Assembly: GCA_016779985.1 (NCBI GenBank)
Contig: JADHMP010000001.1
Coordinates: 276,483 to 340,482 of the forward strand
Length of the DNA stretch: 64,000 nucleotides
Source of the DNA: JADHMP01 sp016779985
GTDB lineage: Bacteria; Bacteroidota; Bacteroidia; Flavobacteriales; Flavobacteriaceae
Direction: 5' to 3'
How positions within the stretch are numbered: the first letter of the stretch is position 1; each line of letters starts with the position of its first letter. The notes under the pieces are model-generated. The model was not told the origin of the DNA. It ran no database searches and saw only the letters and a program-made list of their open reading frames with translations. The position numbers were made by a program, and so were the translations under genes. This document shows positions 1-8,976 of the stretch, piece by piece.

Positions 1-417
1 CCTGATCAAGAAATTCGCTTACTTTTCTTCAATGTCAAGTTAAAATATGTAGGTATTGCTTTTGTTTTGATAGATGTATTACAAATTCCAGGAGGAAATG
101 CTGGAGGTCATCTTGCCCATTTAGGTGGAGCAGGATTAGGACTGTGGTATGCTAAAAACCTCAAAAAGGGTATTGATATTGGTAGTCCATTAGAAAAAAT
201 TATTAACTCGTTTAAATCCCTTTTCTCTTCTCAAAAAACACCTCTTAAAACGGTTTACAAAGCCCCTAATAAGAAAGAAGCTGAATCCAAAAAAGAAAAA
301 CAAGCTTCTAATCAGAAACAAATTGATGCAATCTTAGATAAAATAAGCACTTCTGGTTATGATAGTTTGAGTGATACCGAAAAAGAGTTTTTGTTTCGCG
401 CTGGTAAAGACTCCTAA
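1..417 (+). CDS. Rhomboid family intramembrane serine protease, C-terminal part
   Basis: The reading frame is open from the first base of the window, so the true start lies to the left. The visible 138 codons hold the end of the membrane domain with the sequence GGHLAHLGGAGLGL, the typical last rhomboid transmembrane segment carrying the catalytic histidine (HLGG). A hydrophilic, lysine-rich cytoplasmic tail follows, ending in a short segment rich in acidic residues. Rhomboids cleave transmembrane substrates inside the inner membrane. The serine half of the dyad (GxSG) would lie outside the window, so activity cannot be judged. The next gene starts 12 bases downstream on the same strand, which suggests co-transcription. 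Confidence 0.8.
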   Translation, partial: PDQEIRLLFFNVKLKYVGIAFVLIDVLQIPGGNAGGHLAHLGGAGLGLWYAKNLKKGIDIGSPLEKIINSFKSLFSSQKTPLKTVYKAPNKKEAESKKEKQASNQKQIDAILDKISTSGYDSLSDTEKEFLFRAGKDS

Positions 418-429
418 TCACTTTATAAT

Positions 430-1443
430 ATGAAAAAAGGATTTGGTTTCTTAAAAACCTTTGCACTAAGCTGCAATATCATCTTACTTTTTTTTCAAAT
501 GATGATTATGGGAACGCTTGGCACGTTCTTTTCAGAAACTATTGCCCCTCTTTTTGTGCTTCCCTTGGTTCTACTTAATCTCTTGTTTTTTTTCTTTTGG
601 TTATTCAGAATGCAGTGGCCATTTATTCTTTTTTTGGTCTCCATTTTCCTAAGTTATCCTGAATACCAATTACTGTATAGTTTTCCCAACAATGCTATTC
701 AAACAGATAGGGGGTTAAAAATCCTTACTTACAATGTCCGTTTATTCAATCAATATCAATGGATTAAGACTGATGCAATCCCAAATCAAATTGCTCGATT
801 TATTGCTCAAGAAAACCCAGACATCGTCTGCTTTCAAGAGTTTTCAAAAGAGCTGAGTCCAAGTTTCGCTTCTTATCCCCATCGTTATTTCAAGCCTTCA
901 AAAAAAGGGGGGCGAAACGGAACTTGTATCATTTCTAAAATCCCTCTTCAAAAAAAAGGGGTTATCCCTTTTGAAGATTCTTCAAACAACGGAATTTTTG
1001 CTGAAGTCAAATGGCAAAAAAAACGACTTAGAATATATAATGTGCACTTCGAGTCCTTTGGTTTAGATAGACAAGACAGTCTTATTTCTAAAAGCAATCC
1101 TTTTAAATTTAGGGAACTACTCCAATCAACCCTTAAAAAGCAAAATAATCAATTGCTTCAATTTGACCTTTTTCAAAAAGAAAATACAAATCCTTATGTG
1201 ATCTGTACTGACTTAAACAATAATGCCTTTTCAAGGTCGTATAACCTTTTAAAATCAGATAGAAAAGATGCCTTCGTAGAGGCAGGTAAAGGATTAGGCA
1301 CAACTTATTGGTTTTCGTTTTTCCCACTTCGAATCGATTATATCTTTACCGCTCCAGAAATTTCAGTATTAAGTTTTAAGACCTTCAACAAGATTGAGTT
1401 CTCTGATCATAAACCCATTATGGCATCGATACGAATTCCTTAA
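430..1443 (+). CDS. Membrane-anchored endonuclease/exonuclease/phosphatase family protein
   Basis: About the first 85 residues form three hydrophobic segments. The rest is an EEP (DNase I-like) fold. Visible EEP motifs are ILTYNVRLFN at the start of the domain, DIVCFQEF (the metal-binding glutamate), a CTDLNNN segment in the middle and SDHKPI near the end (the catalytic Asp-His pair). The family includes nucleases and phosphodiesterases, and the substrate cannot be read from sequence. The anchor would place the catalytic domain at the inner membrane, probably outside. It follows the rhomboid gene closely. Its stop overlaps the stop of the convergent wbqC-like gene by four bases. Confidence 0.82.
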   Translation: MKKGFGFLKTFALSCNIILLFFQMMIMGTLGTFFSETIAPLFVLPLVLLNLLFFFFWLFRMQWPFILFLVSIFLSYPEYQLLYSFPNNAIQTDRGLKILTYNVRLFNQYQWIKTDAIPNQIARFIAQENPDIVCFQEFSKELSPSFASYPHRYFKPSKKGGRNGTCIISKIPLQKKGVIPFEDSSNNGIFAEVKWQKKRLRIYNVHFESFGLDRQDSLISKSNPFKFRELLQSTLKKQNNQLLQFDLFQKENTNPYVICTDLNNNAFSRSYNLLKSDRKDAFVEAGKGLGTTYWFSFFPLRIDYIFTAPEISVLSFKTFNKIEFSDHKPIMASIRIP

Positions 1444-2051
1444 TTCGCAGGTATTTTTTTTAAATAAGCTTCACATTGGGGGCCTAAGTTGAAAAGGAGA
1501 TCAACGATACTTAGATTGCCTTGGAATGAAAATTTTTCAGAAAACACTTGCTTGTATTCTGGTAAATTGGAGACCTCTTTTGTTTTGGTATCTAGAAGAG
1601 GTTCCATACGAAGGTGAGATTGTGAATCAAAATCCATCAATTCATATGTAAAGGGAAGTTCAATCAAGCTCAAAATTTTTTCCATTAAGGCTATATTCCA
1701 ATCCCATAATCTCAGTTGTGGCGTTTCAAAATAAGGTAAAAGTTCAGGCTCATAAAACTCAAAAAAAGGTGCTGACCTGTAGGCTATTGAAATGGATTTC
1801 CAGTGCTGTTTTTGCCAAGGAACCTCATTATGAATTTCTACACTTTTTTCTTTTTGATGGATTTTTTTTGATTGATGTTTTATGGGGATACTTAATTTTA
1901 AGACTCCATTGGCACCCAAAATTTCACAACGATTTCGAAAAGTTTGTTTTTGGTAGTGGTCCGAGGTGTTAAAATATACTTTTTCTTGGTCTTGCAACCA
2001 AGCCACATACTTTATTGGTGGAAGATACGCAGGACTAAGAAGTGAAATCAC
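1440..2051 (-). CDS. WbqC family protein
   Basis: A 203-residue protein of the WbqC-like family (glycan or O-antigen cluster-associated, presumed enzymatic). The start MISLLSPAYLPPIKYVAWLQ is the usual family N-terminus, with a conserved YLPPI-Y motif. Aromatic and histidine-rich segments follow (WQKQHWKSI, YRSAPFFEFYEPEL), also typical. Biochemical function is not established for most members. The start codon overlaps the end of lepB by four bases, so it is the last gene of the leftward parA-parB-DUF5683-dapB-lepB-wbqC block. That position is common in Flavobacteriia. Confidence 0.85.
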   Translation of the reverse strand: MISLLSPAYLPPIKYVAWLQDQEKVYFNTSDHYQKQTFRNRCEILGANGVLKLSIPIKHQSKKIHQKEKSVEIHNEVPWQKQHWKSISIAYRSAPFFEFYEPELLPYFETPQLRLWDWNIALMEKILSLIELPFTYELMDFDSQSHLRMEPLLDTKTKEVSNLPEYKQVFSEKFSFQGNLSIVDLLFNLGPQCEAYLKKIPAN

Positions 2052-3754
2052 TTTTCATTCTTTTTTGCTTTTCTTTTTTTGAAGAACACAAAAATTTGCC
2101 ATAATGCTAGAACAATTAGAAAATGAGGCAAAAAAGAAGTTGGTTTTCCTTCTCCATTGACCATTGTAAAAACCCTATCCCAACGCACTTTCCAATTTTT
2201 TAAACCGTCGTTAATACCGTCTATGCTAAACCAAATGAAGATGGGTTTTCCCACAATATGATCATCTGGAACAAACCCCCAAAACCGACTATCTTCAGAA
2301 CGATGGCGGTTATCTCCCATCATCCAATAATAATCTTTTTTAAAAGTGTAACTACTTGACTGTTGACCATTTATGAGAATTTGATTGGGTAAAATTTCTA
2401 ATTGGTTTTTCTCATAATCAGTTATTATTTTTTTGTAAAGAGGAATATTTTTTTTGGTCAACTGAACCGTACTTCCTTTTTTTGGAATAACAATTGGCCC
2501 AAAATTATCTTGATTCCAATTATAGGGTAGCCGATTTGGAAAAAAACGTTCGTTTGGTTTTTGAATGATATCAATCTGTTGTTTAATACTGTCTAGCCAG
2601 GGAACATTTTTAAGTTTTTGTGCTTCTTCTAGGGTGAGGGTTAAATTAATTTGTTTTTGAAGTTGCTCACCAGCACGAAGACCCAATTTTTGAATAACCT
2701 CAAGAGACAATCCCTTGTGATCGGTTATTGCAACAAAATTTTCAGGGCTATTCCCAGAACTCCCAACGATATAGGGAAGCAATTTTTGGTAACTGGTTTG
2801 GGTGATATTCTCAATGCGATATTTTCGAAAAAAATCACGATAGCCAAGACTTGCTAATTGTCTAGCTGATACCCCCTTTGTATTATAGGCTAAAAACGTG
2901 TATTGCACTTTAGCTCTGTCTGGGAGTTGATTGCGTTTTCCATTGGTGTGAACAAAACCATTAATTATTTCCAAGCTATCTCCAGGCAAACCGACACAAC
3001 GCTTCACATAATTGGATTTTTTATCGATGGGTTTACGGACGCCCTTTTCTTTAACAAAAAATTGTCTTACGGTATCTGCTGGCCAACTAAAGACCACAAT
3101 TTCATTACGCTTGATTTTTTCAAATCCAGGAAACCTAAAGTAGGGAATTTGAGGTTTTTTTAAATAAGACCGAACTTTTAATAATGGAATGGTATCATGT
3201 ACCATTGGAAAGGAAACGGCAGTCATGGGGGCACGAGCGCCATAGTGGAACTTACTCACAAATAAAAAATCACCAATCAATAAAGATTTTTCTAAAGATC
3301 CAGTTGGTATAATAAAAGGTTGAATAAAATAATTATGTACTATCGTGGCAGCGACTATAGCAAAAGCAATTGAACTTATCGTTTCTCCGAGGGTAGTTCT
3401 AGATTTTAGACTGCGGTCAGAAACATAATGTATAGAAGAGGCATAATTGATCCAGTAGAGATAGAAACCTAAACTAATCAAAACCAAAAAGGTATCCTTG
3501 GTGCTGTTTTTGCCAAAACTTCTGGCCGTTTCAATCCAAAGCACAGCAAACATGATAATGTTTATTGTAGGTATAAATAATAGAATGACCCACCATTTAG
3601 GGCGGTTTATTATTTTCATCAAAATAACAGCATTGTAAATTGGAACGAGGGCCTTCCAAGGAGATTCACCTGCAGCTCGGTAGAGTTTCCAAGTTCCTCC
3701 AAAATGAACTAATTGAAGCACCAAAAAAAAGCCAAGCCATTCTAAAAAGGTCAT
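2048..3754 (-). CDS. lepB: Signal peptidase I (large Bacteroidota type)
   Basis: Leader peptidase that removes signal peptides on the periplasmic side of the inner membrane. The catalytic serine is S153 in the motif PTGSLEKSL, after a transmembrane segment at about 125-145. The general-base lysine is K251 in NYVKRCVGLPGD. The C-terminal box MMGDNRHRSEDSRFWG is also present. At 568 residues it is much longer than the E. coli enzyme (324). It has an extra N-terminal membrane region (about 1-105, DUF5684-like) and roughly 200 residues inserted between the lysine box and the GDNR box, as is usual in flavobacteria. A last hydrophobic segment ends in a lysine-rich tail. It lies 51 bases after dapB. 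Confidence 0.95.
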   Translation of the reverse strand: MTFLEWLGFFLVLQLVHFGGTWKLYRAAGESPWKALVPIYNAVILMKIINRPKWWVILLFIPTINIIMFAVLWIETARSFGKNSTKDTFLVLISLGFYLYWINYASSIHYVSDRSLKSRTTLGETISSIAFAIVAATIVHNYFIQPFIIPTGSLEKSLLIGDFLFVSKFHYGARAPMTAVSFPMVHDTIPLLKVRSYLKKPQIPYFRFPGFEKIKRNEIVVFSWPADTVRQFFVKEKGVRKPIDKKSNYVKRCVGLPGDSLEIINGFVHTNGKRNQLPDRAKVQYTFLAYNTKGVSARQLASLGYRDFFRKYRIENITQTSYQKLLPYIVGSSGNSPENFVAITDHKGLSLEVIQKLGLRAGEQLQKQINLTLTLEEAQKLKNVPWLDSIKQQIDIIQKPNERFFPNRLPYNWNQDNFGPIVIPKKGSTVQLTKKNIPLYKKIITDYEKNQLEILPNQILINGQQSSSYTFKKDYYWMMGDNRHRSEDSRFWGFVPDDHIVGKPIFIWFSIDGINDGLKNWKVRWDRVFTMVNGEGKPTSFLPHFLIVLALWQIFVFFKKRKAKKNEK

Positions 3755-3805
3755 GTATCTAAATTTTTATCAAATATACTATTTAGGGATGTAGCTTTAG
3801 TATGT

Positions 3806-4510
3806 TTAAGAAAGATTTAGGACGTCCTCCATTGAAAACACTCCAGTTTTTCCTATAATCCATTCAGCTGCGATCACTGCACCAAGGGCAAACCCTTTTC
3901 GATTATTTGCTTCATGGATTATTTTAATAGAATCAATTTCTGATTCATATTCAACGCTATGAGTACCAGGCACTTCTCCTTCTCGTTGTGAGTGAATGGG
4001 GAGCTGATTTTCCTCTTTGGGTTCCATTGACCATTGATCATAATGGCTGTTATCTATAATATTTTCAGCAATAGTGATGGCTGTTCCACTTGGTGCATCT
4101 AGTTTATGGATATGATGTATTTCATTTAGACTTGCCTTATAGTGGGTAGCGTGTGGTTGCATGATTTTGGCTAGAAAACGAGTGAGTTTGAAAAAAAGAT
4201 TTACACCTACACTAAAATTGGAAGCATAGAGGAAGGCAGTTTTTTTTGCTTTACAAAGGTTCTCAATGGTATGTAACTCTTCTAACCAACCAGTAGTTCC
4301 GCAAACAACTGGAAGTTCATTATCAAATCCTTTTTTAATATTTTCAACGGCTGCTTGAGGTACACTAAAGTTGATAGCCACGTCTGCTTTTTGGAGCGTT
4401 CCTTCTTCAAGATTATGGTCTAATCGATAAATAATTTCATGCCCCCTCTCAACTGCAATTTTTTCAATTGCTTTGCCCATTCTTCCATACCCTAAAAGTG
4501 CTATTTTCAT
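3806..4510 (-). CDS. dapB: 4-hydroxy-tetrahydrodipicolinate reductase
   Basis: Cytoplasmic NAD(P)H-dependent reductase of the diaminopimelate/lysine pathway, which makes tetrahydrodipicolinate for peptidoglycan and lysine. The nucleotide-binding loop GYGRMG is at residues 7-12. The DapB signature EIHHIHKLDAPSGTA spans about 130-144 and includes the catalytic His pair and Lys136. At 234 residues it has the shorter length seen in Bacteroidota (E. coli has about 273). It begins three bases after the DUF5683 gene and belongs to the partitioning/secretion block. Confidence 0.96.
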   Translation of the reverse strand: MKIALLGYGRMGKAIEKIAVERGHEIIYRLDHNLEEGTLQKADVAINFSVPQAAVENIKKGFDNELPVVCGTTGWLEELHTIENLCKAKKTAFLYASNFSVGVNLFFKLTRFLAKIMQPHATHYKASLNEIHHIHKLDAPSGTAITIAENIIDNSHYDQWSMEPKEENQLPIHSQREGEVPGTHSVEYESEIDSIKIIHEANNRKGFALGAVIAAEWIIGKTGVFSMEDVLNLS

Positions 4511-4513
4511 TAG

Positions 4514-5134
4514 TTAAAATTTTATGGCTAATCGAAGACCTGTTTCCCTTTCATTAAGCATTAATTCTGGTTGTATGGCCAATTCATTATTAATATTAAA
4601 TTGTAACATATGCGCTGATACATTGGCTTCGATAATATTCAGAACATAAGCAGCTACCAAAAGTAACATAGAGATGTCTCTATAACTTCTGTGAAACTTC
4701 ATTCCCTTAAGAAGTTTGTCTTCCTCCCCTTGCGGGATAATTTTTAAATATTCATCATCATAATACCCCGACAATCTCCTTTTGTAGGCATTGCGATAGG
4801 TTTTCATGATGTCATCATTTTCCAAAAAATAATAAAGAGAAGCTCCCATTGCACCATAAATCAGAGGCACCTTCCAATATTGCCCTAAATAACTTTGCCC
4901 CAGGCCTGGGATTACTGTAGAATAAAAACTTGCTTTTGAGGGAGTCAAAGGATCTTCCATCAATCGTATCCGTCGAGGTGAGAACGTTTTATACTTGGCT
5001 CTGAGCAAACTATCGCTGACATTACTAACAATAGCATCTCTTTTTGGAATAGAATCAGATGCTTTTTCTTCTTGGCTCCAAAGAGTTAAAGTGAATAAAA
5101 AAAAGACAAATTTTAGAAAGGAATTAAGAGGCAC
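4514..5134 (-). CDS. DUF5683 domain protein, exported
   Basis: A 206-residue protein with a signal peptide (about residues 1-20, ending LWSQEE). Its conserved central part has STVIPGLGQSYLGQYWKVPLIYGAMG, with a following hydrophobic stretch at about 80-105 and another near 155. This PGLGQ-Y pattern is the DUF5683 signature. Function is unknown. Translation starts at GTG, since no ATG is available before residue 59 and a later start would remove the signal peptide. The GTG lies within the last codons of parB (11-base overlap), so the two are translationally coupled. The link to parAB and dapB is conserved in Bacteroidota. Confidence 0.85.
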   Translation of the reverse strand: MPLNSFLKFVFFLFTLTLWSQEEKASDSIPKRDAIVSNVSDSLLRAKYKTFSPRRIRLMEDPLTPSKASFYSTVIPGLGQSYLGQYWKVPLIYGAMGASLYYFLENDDIMKTYRNAYKRRLSGYYDDEYLKIIPQGEEDKLLKGMKFHRSYRDISMLLLVAAYVLNIIEANVSAHMLQFNINNELAIQPELMLNERETGLRLAIKF

Positions 5135-6005
5135 CTCTTATTTTGTTTAGTATATGTTGTAGTTTTTCTTGAGAGTCAAAAGCAATGGCAATATTTCCTT
5201 TTCCAGCTGCATTTGATTTTACTGTCACATTGGTCTCCAACAAATTCTCCAGTGTTTCAGAAACTTGATTGTAAAAAGGTGGATGATAGTGTTGTTGAGG
5301 GTCATGGATAGCTCCTTTGGCTTGCTTCACTAGTGCCTCGGTGGCTCTTACTGAAAGTCCTTTTCGAATAATTTTTTCATAAATTTCCAATTGAAGCACT
5401 TGGTTTTCAATATTGATCAATGCTCGACCGTGTCCCATAGAAAGAAACCCATCTCGCATTCCAGATTGAATAATTGGATCTAATTTTAATAAACGCACAT
5501 AATTGGAAATGGTTGATCTTTTTTTACCCACCCGTTCACTTAGCTTTTCTTGTGTCAGTCCAATCTCTTCGAGAAGACGTTGATAGCTCATTCCAATTTC
5601 AATAGGGTCTAAATCTTCACGTTGAATGTTTTCAACCAGGGCCATTTCTAAGAGTTCTTGATCGTTAGCCTCTCTAATGTAGGCAGGAAGTTTAGATAGT
5701 CCTGCAATTTTTGCCGCTCGATATCGACGTTCTCCCGAAACTATTTCATAATCGGTGGAATCTTTTTTACGAACGGTAATAGGTTGAATAATGCCTAGGG
5801 ATTCTATTGAACGAGCTAATTCTTGTAAATTTTCCTCTGAAAATTGGGTTCTAGGTTGATTTGGATTAAGTTGAATTTGAGAGAGCTCTAACAATTGAAT
5901 TCCTCTCGAAGAAGAGCGGGTGGAAACATTATTATTGAGCGTATCTTCTTGCAAAAGTGCTGACAATCCTCTACCTAAGGCAGGTTTTTTATTTGATTTA
6001 GCCAT
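5124..6005 (-). CDS. parB: Chromosome-partitioning protein ParB
   Basis: Centromere-binding CTPase of the ParABS chromosome segregation system. Visible features are the N-terminal GRGLSALL motif (residues 11-18, which contacts ParA), the ParB/Srx domain with NPNQPRTQF, the CTP-binding box GERRYRA at 91-97, and a helix-turn-helix (LTQEKLSERVGKKRSTISNY, about 149-170). A C-terminal dimerisation segment follows. At 293 residues it has the normal length. It overlaps parA by eight bases. I found no convincing parS site (TGTTTCACGTGAAACA) by eye. Confidence 0.97.
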   Translation of the reverse strand: MAKSNKKPALGRGLSALLQEDTLNNNVSTRSSSRGIQLLELSQIQLNPNQPRTQFSEENLQELARSIESLGIIQPITVRKKDSTDYEIVSGERRYRAAKIAGLSKLPAYIREANDQELLEMALVENIQREDLDPIEIGMSYQRLLEEIGLTQEKLSERVGKKRSTISNYVRLLKLDPIIQSGMRDGFLSMGHGRALINIENQVLQLEIYEKIIRKGLSVRATEALVKQAKGAIHDPQQHYHPPFYNQVSETLENLLETNVTVKSNAAGKGNIAIAFDSQEKLQHILNKIRGAS

Positions 6006-6777
6006 GATTTAGAACCTTTGTTTTTTTAATAATCTCTCCCCCTAAAGATAAGTAACTTTTTGCACCTTTACTGCTCGCATCATAGGTGATAATATCTTCC
6101 CCATAACTAGGAGCCTCACTAAGCCTAATGTTGCGCTGAATGATGGTTTTAAAAACCATTTTTCCAAAATGTTTTTTTACTTCATCAACAACTTGATTTG
6201 AAAGGCGAAGACGAGTGTCATACATGGTGAGTAAAATCCCTTCAATATCTAAATCTGAATTGTGTAATTTTTGCACACTCTTTATGGTGTTTAGTAGTTT
6301 TCCTAACCCTTCAAGTGCAAAATATTCACATTGCACTGGAATCAATACACCATGAGCAGCTGAAAGGGCGTTAAGAGTAATCAAACCTAGAGAAGGGGCA
6401 CAATCAATCAGAATGAAATCATAAAGGCTTGCTACATCTTGTAATGCTTTTTTTAACATAAGCTCACGTTCTTCACGATCAATTAACTCAATTTCTATGG
6501 CTACTAAATCAATGTGTGAAGCGATTAAATCTACATTGGGTGATGCTGTTTTTAAAATAGTTTGACTAGCTGGAATGGTATGTTCTAAAAGCTCATATGT
6601 TCCTCCTTGGTTAGGGGCAGGAGTCAGTCCCACTCCAGAAGTGGCGTTGGCTTGAGGATCAGCGTCAATGAGAAGCACTTTTTGCTCTAAAACACCCAAT
6701 GCTGCAGCGAGATTTACTGCCGTAGTTGTTTTACCAACTCCCCCTTTTTGATTTGCTATTGCTATTATTTTACCCAT
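5998..6777 (-). CDS. parA: Chromosome-partitioning ATPase ParA (Soj)
   Basis: Deviant Walker A ATPase that drives chromosome origin segregation with ParB. The deviant P-loop KGGVGKTTT is at residues 11-19, LIDADPQANAT follows (switch I/Walker A' region), and Walker B is DFILIDCAPSLG. At 259 residues it is typical of chromosomal ParA. A strong Bacteroidota-type promoter lies 15-45 bases upstream (separate entry), so parA appears to be the first gene of the parA-parB-DUF5683-dapB-lepB-wbqC transcript. Confidence 0.97.
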   Translation of the reverse strand: MGKIIAIANQKGGVGKTTTAVNLAAALGVLEQKVLLIDADPQANATSGVGLTPAPNQGGTYELLEHTIPASQTILKTASPNVDLIASHIDLVAIEIELIDREERELMLKKALQDVASLYDFILIDCAPSLGLITLNALSAAHGVLIPVQCEYFALEGLGKLLNTIKSVQKLHNSDLDIEGILLTMYDTRLRLSNQVVDEVKKHFGKMVFKTIIQRNIRLSEAPSYGEDIITYDASSKGAKSYLSLGGEIIKKTKVLNHG

Positions 6778-6791
6778 AATCTAGACTGCGA

Positions 6792-6822
6792 CAAAACTAC
6801 AACTATTTGGAGTCTCACAAAA
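6792..6822 (-). promoter_or_regulatory. Predicted promoter of the parA operon
   Basis: On the minus strand the -7 element TAGTTTTG (complement of 6792-6799) matches the Bacteroidota consensus TAnnTTTG. A TTTG -33 element (complement of 6818-6821) lies 18 bases further upstream. The expected transcript start is about 8-10 bases before the parA ATG. Confidence 0.6.
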
Positions 6823-6859
6823 GAATGAAATTTTAAATATTGTATGGTTTTTAAACACC

Positions 6860-7180
6860 TTATTTTTCTGATTTGCTCTCCTCAATGATGAAAATGGTTT
6901 CATTTTCTTTTTTATGGCCATAAGATTCTCTTGCAAAGCGTTCTAAACTGTCTTTATTCTCTAAAAATTCTAGCATTTCTTTGTCTTTTGCTATACGTTC
7001 CTCAAGAGCATTTTTTTCTTTTTCTAACGTTTCAATTTGATTGTTTAGTTCAGAATGAATTCGCCAAGAATGGGTGTCCAAAAAAAGCATCCAAATCAAA
7101 AAAAATAATGATAAAGCAACATAGCTATAAAGACCTCTCTTGACTTTGATTTGGTTGACAATTTTTTTCAAAATGGACAT
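6860..7180 (-). CDS. DivIC/FtsB-like septum formation initiator protein
   Basis: A 106-residue bitopic membrane protein: short cytoplasmic N-terminus, one transmembrane helix (about 17-37, YSYVALSLFFLIWMLFL), then a coiled coil (about 42-75, rich in Glu and Lys heptads). It ends in a conserved segment NKDSLERFARESYGHKKENE, which resembles the FtsB/DivIC C-terminal motif (LE-xAR-xYGM-KxxE). The family belongs to the FtsB-FtsL-FtsQ divisome subcomplex. It is four bases downstream of the cytochrome c gene on the same strand and may share its transcript, although the functions differ. Confidence 0.85.
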   Translation of the reverse strand: MSILKKIVNQIKVKRGLYSYVALSLFFLIWMLFLDTHSWRIHSELNNQIETLEKEKNALEERIAKDKEMLEFLENKDSLERFARESYGHKKENETIFIIEESKSEK

Positions 7181-7184
7181 AACA

Positions 7185-7586
7185 TCAAGGTTTTTGTACT
7201 TCTTGAACTTGTGCTGTGGTTATTGTTTGCGAAAAGGTGTTGTCCCAACTATTTAAAATATAATTCATGACATCTGCAATTTCTTCATCATCCAATCCTT
7301 GATTTGCCATTAAGCCATTATAACTTTCACCATTAACAACTATGGGCCCTTTGAGCCCATATTTTATTCCTGCTATAGATCGTGTAATGTCTTCGAATAG
7401 ATAATCTGATTTATTGAGAGGAGGAAAGGCACCCGGAACACCGACTCCCGTATCCAAATGACACTGGGCACAAAAATCTTGATATATTTCTGCCCCATCA
7501 GCAATACTTTGTTGTCTGGTTTTTTGAAAAACAGTAGACAGCACAAATGTCATAAAAAGGCCATAAGCGGCTATAAATATTTTCAT
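7185..7586 (-). CDS. Periplasmic cytochrome c (single haem)
   Basis: A 133-residue class I cytochrome c with an N-terminal signal or anchor (residues 1-20). The haem-binding motif CAQCH is at 39-43, a GVPGAFPPLNKSDYL segment follows, and an axial methionine is likely in LMANQGLDDEEIADVMNYI near residue 93. The motif set is that of small c-type cytochromes joined to sugar or alcohol dehydrogenases. Its start overlaps the end of the PQQ-type sugar dehydrogenase gene by four bases, so it is probably the electron acceptor of that enzyme. Confidence 0.9.
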   Translation of the reverse strand: MKIFIAAYGLFMTFVLSTVFQKTRQQSIADGAEIYQDFCAQCHLDTGVGVPGAFPPLNKSDYLFEDITRSIAGIKYGLKGPIVVNGESYNGLMANQGLDDEEIADVMNYILNSWDNTFSQTITTAQVQEVQKP

Positions 7587-8710
7587 TTAGAAGGTATTAC
7601 TTTAATTATTCCTTTCCCTTCTACACCCAAATAAAGATACCCATCAGGACCCTCTTTGACGTTTCGAACACGTCCAATTTTATCTAGTACTTTTTCTCTT
7701 TTAACAACTTTATCATTTTTTAGCACTAAACGCTCTAAGTATTCAAATTTTAAAGAACCAACAAAGAGATTATTTTTCCATTTTTTGTATACTCCAGAGG
7801 TAGAGAAAGCCATGCCGCTAGGGCCAATAGAGGGCAGCCAATAATATTCTGGTTGTTCCATGTTGGGGAGGGCTTTGTTTTTGGTGATAATGGTACCACT
7901 ATAATTTATACCATAAGTTATTTTTGGCCATCCATAGTTTTTCCCTTTTCTGATAATATTGATTTCATCGCCTCCTTTAGGGCCGTGTTCATTCTCCCAA
8001 ATAACTCCCGTTTTTGGATGAACAGTCATACCTTGGGGGTTTCGGTGGCCGTAGGAGTAAACTGCTGTTTTTGCTCCTTCTTGGTCAACAAATGGATTAT
8101 CTTCAGGTATACTTCCATCTAGATTTAATCGATATACTTTTCCACCATCACGAGTCAAGTCCTGAGGGTTTACATCTCTGTTGCCCCGATCACCCAATGT
8201 GAAAAAGACATGACCCTCTTGATCAAAAACAATCCTTGATCCCCAATGCTGTCCTTTTTTAGTGTTTGGTGTTGCTTTATAAAGTAATTTGAGGTGCTCT
8301 AATTGAAGCCCATTAAGTTTTGCACAATAAAGAGCGGTGTTTCCACCTGCCGCTCCTTCAAGAGTGGCTCCCAAGGTTAAGTATATGATTTTGTTTTCTT
8401 GATAATCTGGATGAAGTGCTACATCTAAAAGACCGCCTTGGCCTCTAACATATATGTCAGGTAGCCCCTCAACGGTTTGTTTTACGCCCTTCTTAACCCG
8501 ATAAAGTGTACCAGATTTTTCAGTAACTAATAACTCATCTTCATTAATAAAATCCATACCCCAGGGGATATCAATGTCATCAACAACTATTTCATAAGTG
8601 TAGTTAGATTTACTAGGGATTTCAATTTTTGGCGCATTTTCTTTTTGAGCACAACTCAAATGAGAAAATAAAAAGAAAATTAATAAGGTTGGGAAATAGT
8701 TTAGTTTCAT
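7583..8710 (-). CDS. PQQ-dependent sugar dehydrogenase family lipoprotein (sGDH/YliI type)
   Basis: A six-bladed beta-propeller of the soluble glucose/aldose dehydrogenase family (GSDH). Characteristic segments are DIPWGMDFINEDELLVTEKSG at the N-terminus, GQGGLLDVALHPDY, HWGSRIVFDQEGHVFFTLGDRG (with the histidine that contacts PQQ in this family), YSYGHRNPQGMTVHP, and WENEHGPKGGDEIN. The leader ends in a lipobox-like SHLSC with the cysteine at position 20, so it is probably an outer-membrane or periplasmic lipoprotein. It would oxidise aldoses and pass electrons to the overlapping cytochrome c gene. PQQ dependence is inferred from family; no PQQ synthesis genes are in the window. Confidence 0.9.
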   Translation of the reverse strand: MKLNYFPTLLIFFLFSHLSCAQKENAPKIEIPSKSNYTYEIVVDDIDIPWGMDFINEDELLVTEKSGTLYRVKKGVKQTVEGLPDIYVRGQGGLLDVALHPDYQENKIIYLTLGATLEGAAGGNTALYCAKLNGLQLEHLKLLYKATPNTKKGQHWGSRIVFDQEGHVFFTLGDRGNRDVNPQDLTRDGGKVYRLNLDGSIPEDNPFVDQEGAKTAVYSYGHRNPQGMTVHPKTGVIWENEHGPKGGDEINIIRKGKNYGWPKITYGINYSGTIITKNKALPNMEQPEYYWLPSIGPSGMAFSTSGVYKKWKNNLFVGSLKFEYLERLVLKNDKVVKREKVLDKIGRVRNVKEGPDGYLYLGVEGKGIIKVIPSK

Positions 8711-8846
8711 GAAAATTTGTTTTAAGTACGATAAGGTTTAACTAACATAACAATTTTTTTAAGTATTCGAGGTCAGAGTTTAAAAAAAGATGGCTAATGT
8801 TATCAAAATTTTAGTACTTTAATTTTTGATTAGTGATTTGCATCAA

Positions 8847-8876
8847 TTGAGGAAATACAACAAAAATTTATTTTTG
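8847..8876 (+). promoter_or_regulatory. Predicted promoter of katG
   Basis: TTG at 8847-8849 and TATTTTTG at 8869-8876, spaced by 19 bases, match the Bacteroidota -33/-7 pattern. This would give a leader of about 95 bases before the katG ATG. The OxyR-type gene elsewhere in the window is a possible regulator of this promoter. I cannot define an OxyR site by eye. Confidence 0.5.
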
Positions 8877-8976
8877 ACTATTAGTGAATTCAATATAATT
8901 ATAAACAAATATGATACAGTAAAAAGAAAATAAAGTCATAAATACCTAATTTTAAAAAAAGTAAAATTTAATAATA

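Noticed and set aside
5124..6822. parS centromere site near parAB
   Set aside because: I looked for the 16-bp palindrome TGTTTCACGTGAAACA by eye and did not find a convincing copy; a computed search is needed before claiming absence.
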